Virus record (IMG/VR): IMGVR_UViG_3300020183_000250
Span: 1-34,851 of that record
Strand: one strand, 5' to 3'
From: a virus
DNA length: 34,851 nucleotides
Below are positions 31,750 through 34,851 of this stretch, in pieces. The notes beneath the pieces were generated by a model that worked only from the letters and a program-made list of their open reading frames with translations, did no database searches and was not told where the DNA came from. Within the stretch, counting starts at the first letter, position 1. Each line of letters opens with the position of its first letter. A program made the position numbers and the translations under genes.

Positions 31750-32337
31750 ATGTACACATTTATTAAAGAAAGTAGTATTCGCCACAGTAAAGAAACAGTT
31801 TTGAGCCATATCAAAAAGCTCCAACCACTCAACTATAATAAGTTTATGTGGTGGAGAACCCACACTGATAAAGTTACTCCACTAGGCAAACGTGCTTTGC
31901 TTAAAGAACGTATCTTAAACGGTGATTTTGAACCATCTTCATATTTTTGGCAAGCACAACTTGCACTTTATAATGCAAAAGATAAACTTGATTTATCCAA
32001 ACACGATACTCGTTACCAAATTGAAATTTGTGCTGTTGACTTTCAACGTTACAAAAAACTAATGGAAGATTTTGAAAAAGAAGAAGCAAATCGTATGACC
32101 GCTTTATATGATGCTTTTACTTCAGAATATCGTATCACCAAAGAAGAACTTGAAGAACGTTTCCTTACATTCAACGGAACAGTCCTCCAATTTTACTACT
32201 ATGCTGAAGAATTCCTATATAAACTCCCAGCATCAAATAGAAAAAATATGCGTGGTCGTCCTAAAAAAGTATTAAACCAACCTTTACCTAGAGTTTTACA
32301 ACCAAAACGAGGTAGAGGCAGACCCAAGACAAAATAA
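31750..32337 (+). CDS. Unknown protein with two C-terminal AT-hooks
   Basis: A 195-residue protein. The start at 31750 is preferred because of the AAAGGTTATG context seen at other starts. The body is mostly helical (HSKETVLSHIKKLQPLNYNKFMWWRTH; FQRYKKLMEDFEKEEANRM) and has no recognised domain. The C-terminus carries two AT-hook cores, RGRP at 168-171 and RGRP at 189-192 (in KRGRGRPKTK), each with flanking Lys/Arg. AT-hooks bind the minor groove of AT-rich DNA, which suits this AT-rich genome. A nucleoid-like, regulatory or packaging role is possible. Confidence 0.75.
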   Translation: MYTFIKESSIRHSKETVLSHIKKLQPLNYNKFMWWRTHTDKVTPLGKRALLKERILNGDFEPSSYFWQAQLALYNAKDKLDLSKHDTRYQIEICAVDFQRYKKLMEDFEKEEANRMTALYDAFTSEYRITKEELEERFLTFNGTVLQFYYYAEEFLYKLPASNRKNMRGRPKKVLNQPLPRVLQPKRGRGRPKTK

Positions 32338-32338
32338 T

Positions 32339-32773
32339 ATGATAACAGGAATTATAGCAGGCAACTTTGATTGCATCCACCCAGGATATATAAAAATGTT
32401 TACTGAAATGAAAGACCATACTGATTTAGTGTGGGTAATGCTTCAAACTGACCCAACAGTTGAAAGACCAGAAAAATGTAAACCTATACTTTCTGTTGAA
32501 GAAAGAACAGAAATATTGTCTTCCTTGGTTCAAATTAACAATGTTATACCTTATACAACAGAGTCAGAATTATATAATCTTTTAAAAATATGTGAAGAGC
32601 ATAATATTGATAATACTTTAAATTCAAAATTTGTACGTTTTTTAGGAGATGATTATATTGGAAAATCATTTACTGGAGATGATTTAGGTATTCCAATCTA
32701 TTACTTAAACAGAGACCATGGTTGGTCAACTACAAAATATAAACAATTAATAGCAAATAGTTTAAAATCATGA
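32339..32773 (+). CDS. Cytidylyltransferase-like nucleotidyltransferase
   Basis: A 144-residue protein of the cytidylyltransferase/TagD-type nucleotidyltransferase fold. The N-terminal GNFDCIHPGYIKM (8-20) matches the 'GxFDxxHxGH' motif, but with Y17 in place of the second His. VEERTEILSSL and the C-terminal HGWSTTKYKQ (the 'ISTTxI' motif) also fit, as does RFLGDDY. The substitution in HxGH may alter activity or specificity. The natural role could be activating a sugar or lipid head group, or a nucleotide-cofactor reaction. The stop overlaps the next start by ATGA. Confidence 0.75.
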   Translation: MITGIIAGNFDCIHPGYIKMFTEMKDHTDLVWVMLQTDPTVERPEKCKPILSVEERTEILSSLVQINNVIPYTTESELYNLLKICEEHNIDNTLNSKFVRFLGDDYIGKSFTGDDLGIPIYYLNRDHGWSTTKYKQLIANSLKS

Positions 32774-32868
32774 AATGGACATCAATAATATTAATTAGTG
32801 GGTGGATTATAAGCTTAATTTGGTTAGGATATCATTTATATAAATACATAACTCACGATGAAGATTAA
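32770..32868 (+). CDS. Tiny single-TM protein
   Basis: A 32-residue ORF starting in an ATGA overlap with the upstream stop: MKWTSIILISGWIISLIWLG, then YHLYKYITHDED. Residues about 5-25 form a single hydrophobic segment with a short charged C-terminus. Translational coupling at both ends (next ATG at 32858 lies inside it) supports it being real. Function unknown. Confidence 0.5.
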   Translation: MKWTSIILISGWIISLIWLGYHLYKYITHDED

Positions 32869-33028
32869 ATTCTATTGGCATAGCAATTGGGATATGCACT
32901 TCAAACAATTAGCATTAATACCTACCATATTCATTATCGCAAGTCGATATAACCAAACGCGTTTTACTATACTTAGTTTCAATTTCTTAGTATGGGACTT
33001 TGGCGTATCTTATTTTAAGTACAAATGA
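32858..33028 (+). CDS. Tiny unknown protein coupled to GH16 gene
   Basis: A 56-residue ORF, MKIKFYWHSNWDMHFKQLAL..., aromatic-rich and basic, with a moderately hydrophobic middle (IPTIFIIASR). It overlaps the preceding tiny ORF by 11 nt and the following GH16 gene by ATGA, so it may mainly couple translation. Function unknown. Confidence 0.5.
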   Translation: MKIKFYWHSNWDMHFKQLALIPTIFIIASRYNQTRFTILSFNFLVWDFGVSYFKYK

Positions 33029-33738
33029 AAAACACAATACAATGGGCCGGGTATGAATGGCTAACAGAAGAACGTTGGGGACAAATGCACCCGGAGAAGC
33101 CTAAGATGTGGTATGATGCTACATGCATTCTTCAAGCAGACAATACAGGTGAGTTGCATTTACTCACAAAGAAACATGAAAAGAAGTTTGGTCAAATCAA
33201 ATCTCCAATTGGAATAGGATTAGTATCATGCACAGAACAATTTGGATATGGTACTTTTAGCATTGAAGCCAAGCTACCTGCAGGACCTAACCTTTGGCCT
33301 GCATTTTGGATGTATGCATGGGAAACATGGCCACCTGAGATAGATGTATTTGAAGCTTACTCATACAGTAATAGCAGTTACATTAATCGCAACATGGATC
33401 TGCTTCGAGGTAAATGGTATCGAGTTCAAACCAATGTGCACTTGGGCCAAGTACCAAACAACTTCAATGCAGGTGCAGAGAATGGGCGAATTGCTCTACG
33501 AAAGGATCCTACCCGACATTTTATTGAGTATCGTGTAGATTGGACTCCAGAACACATACAGATTTGGTATGATGGCAACATGGTAAGATGCATTACAGAT
33601 GCAAGCATCTTATCTCAATTTGTCGGCAAGACAATGAATGTAGTTATTAATAACGGCATACAAGACTCATACGATACCACTCGAACAGAGTTATCCTCAT
33701 TAACAGTAAGAAATTTTAAATACACTCCTTATGAATAA
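33025..33738 (+). CDS. Glycoside hydrolase family 16 enzyme
   Basis: A 237-residue beta-jelly-roll glycanase. The active site PPEIDVFEAY matches E-x-D-x-x-E of GH16, with E105 as nucleophile, D107 assisting and E110 as acid/base. NLWPAFWMYAWE before it and the aromatic YRVDWTPEHIQIWYDG after it are also typical of laminarinase/agarase-type members. It covers the catalytic domain only. No signal peptide, so the enzyme would stay in the cytosol or be released at lysis, unless it is a virion component. The substrate (beta-1,3-glucan, agar, carrageenan or another polysaccharide) cannot be told from the sequence. The next gene overlaps its end by 8 nt. Confidence 0.82.
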   Translation: MKNTIQWAGYEWLTEERWGQMHPEKPKMWYDATCILQADNTGELHLLTKKHEKKFGQIKSPIGIGLVSCTEQFGYGTFSIEAKLPAGPNLWPAFWMYAWETWPPEIDVFEAYSYSNSSYINRNMDLLRGKWYRVQTNVHLGQVPNNFNAGAENGRIALRKDPTRHFIEYRVDWTPEHIQIWYDGNMVRCITDASILSQFVGKTMNVVINNGIQDSYDTTRTELSSLTVRNFKYTPYE

Positions 33739-34851
33739 CATAGAACACGATTACCTTAAACTACTTAAAGACATTTTAGACAATGGAGTAGAGAAGAAAG
33801 ACAGAACAGGTACCGGTACTAGGTCAGTATTTGGAAGACAAATTCGTCATGATATGAGTTTAGGGTTTCCACTACTCACAACCAAGAAGATGGCGTGGAA
33901 AACGATGGTAACCGAATTGTTATGGTTTTTACGTGGTGATACAAACATCAAATACCTTGTTGATAATGATTGTCATATTTGGGACGGAGATTGTTTCGCT
34001 AACTACATAAAACATAACCCAAATGCGGATGAACAAATGATTAACGATGCTGGTCGGATGGTAAATATAAAAGATTGGTTCATCAACAAAATTAAAACAG
34101 ATGATGAGTTTGCTAAGAAGTGGGGTGAGCTTGGACCTATCTATGGTCATCAATGGCGTGATTGGGGAGCTCGATATGAAACTAATCATATCTTAGGTAC
34201 CCGCACTCGCCGCAAACCTGGTATTGACCAGATTGCAAACCTAATCCATGATCTTAAAACAAACCCAGACTCAAGACGACTAATGGTATCAGCTTGGAAT
34301 GTTGATGAATTAGACCAAATGACGCTTCCACCTTGTCATTATGGATTTCAAGTTTACACAAGAGAGTTATCTACTAGAGAGAGATTAAAAATATGGATAA
34401 ATCGCAGTACTGATAAGGAATGGAGAAGCAGCTTAGAACAAGCGTATCATGATTGGGATAATCCAAAGTGGGTACATGGAGTATTTGAAACTGATATGGA
34501 TGATGCAGAAATACCAAAAAGAACAATCTCCTTAATGTGGAATCAACGTTCGGCAGACGTGTTTTTAGGTTTGCCATTCAATATAGCTAGTTACGGATTG
34601 TTACTAGAAATCATTGCTAAAGCAGTTGGTATGATACCTGATGAGTTGATTGGCAATATTGGCGATGCTCATTTGTATTTGAATCACATAGAGCAAGCTA
34701 AAGAACAAATGCATCGAGAACTTTATCCGTTACCTAAGCTTATGTTTAAAGATCATTTAAAAGATTTTGACAACATCATTGATGTTTTACGCATTAATAA
34801 TTTTATATTAGATGGATATCAATCACACCCAACAATTAAAGCACCTTTATC
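33731..34851 (+). CDS. thyA: Thymidylate synthase (ThyA), truncated by window end
   Basis: An open frame of 373 codons from ATG 33731, running past the window edge. It converts dUMP to dTMP with methylene-tetrahydrofolate. Recognised sites: the N-terminal DRTGTGTRSVFG phosphate loop (R25), LWFLRGDTNIKYL, GPIYGHQWRDWGA, the catalytic Cys in TLPPCHYGFQV (C202), and RSADVFLGLPFNIASYG. Two segments are longer than in E. coli ThyA (264 residues): about residues 90-130 and 211-262. It supplies dTTP alongside NrdAB. The 3' end is missing. Confidence 0.92.
   Translation, partial: MNNIEHDYLKLLKDILDNGVEKKDRTGTGTRSVFGRQIRHDMSLGFPLLTTKKMAWKTMVTELLWFLRGDTNIKYLVDNDCHIWDGDCFANYIKHNPNADEQMINDAGRMVNIKDWFINKIKTDDEFAKKWGELGPIYGHQWRDWGARYETNHILGTRTRRKPGIDQIANLIHDLKTNPDSRRLMVSAWNVDELDQMTLPPCHYGFQVYTRELSTRERLKIWINRSTDKEWRSSLEQAYHDWDNPKWVHGVFETDMDDAEIPKRTISLMWNQRSADVFLGLPFNIASYGLLLEIIAKAVGMIPDELIGNIGDAHLYLNHIEQAKEQMHRELYPLPKLMFKDHLKDFDNIIDVLRINNFILDGYQSHPTIKAPL

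Noticed and set aside
1-34851. tRNA genes, rRNA, CRISPR arrays, integrase, transposase or attachment sites
   Set aside because: No cloverleaf-like sequence, spaced repeat array or recombinase motif was noticed by eye; a tRNA or CRISPR scan would be needed for certainty.

Overview
The window is a contiguous piece of a large AT-rich genome with every recognisable gene on the + strand. It reads as a T4-like (contractile-tailed, myovirus-type) lytic phage that infects a member of the Bacteroidota. The phage call rests on tail sheath, tail tube, a gp26/gp51-family baseplate protein, a tape measure, a gp53/LysM-type wedge protein, a gp32-like SSB, a UvsX-like recombinase, a DnaB/gp41-type helicase, a FEN-type exonuclease, NrdA/NrdB, thymidylate synthase and a lysis cassette. 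The Bacteroidota call rests on three things: promoters of TTTG-N20-TAnnTTTG type, a virtual absence of Shine-Dalgarno sites, and a phage-borne protein ending in a gliding-motility/type IX secretion (T9SS type B) C-terminal domain.

Layout. (1) 1-18839, virion genes: end of an upstream gene; two tandem, non-identical tail sheath genes; tail tube; an inserted secreted protein with its own terminator/promoter (4576-6543); a small unknown gene; a gp26/gp51-like baseplate gene overlapping a second ORF at a T7 run just upstream of the tape measure; a family of 'MGL' proteins; baseplate and hub proteins; two tandem hub-domain proteins that carry different peptidoglycan hydrolases (SleB-like and VanY-like); and another probable structural gene. 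Most late transcription units start just after an ATATTTATAA motif, whose core is the reverse complement of the T4 late promoter TATAAATA. (2) 18846-27300, replication genes: a compact family A DNA polymerase, a small unknown, two genes sharing an identical N-terminal tag, SSB, UvsX, exonuclease, helicase and a methyltransferase-like protein, running into nrdB. (3) 26350-29028, nrdB-nrdA. (4) 29049-30622, lysis cassette: two small holin-like membrane proteins flanking a TIGR02594-type endolysin and an L,D-transpeptidase-like protein, closed by a strong terminator. (5) 30681-34851, accessory and nucleotide genes: membrane/coiled-coil protein, AT-hook protein, cytidylyltransferase-like protein, two tiny coupled ORFs, a GH16 glycoside hydrolase and thymidylate synthase, which runs off the end.

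How it works together. Host-type promoters (18846, 21441, 30644, probably 31703) serve replication and accessory genes; the ATATTTATAA motif serves virion genes. The secreted protein at 4576 is the exception: it sits among late genes but has a host-type promoter embedded in a terminator, as expected of a separately expressed accessory gene ('moron'). Duplication followed by divergence recurs through the window (sheaths, MGL proteins, hub-lysin proteins, N-terminal-tag proteins). No tRNA, rRNA, CRISPR array, integrase, transposase or minus-strand gene was seen, and no gene-free stretch exceeds 300 bases.
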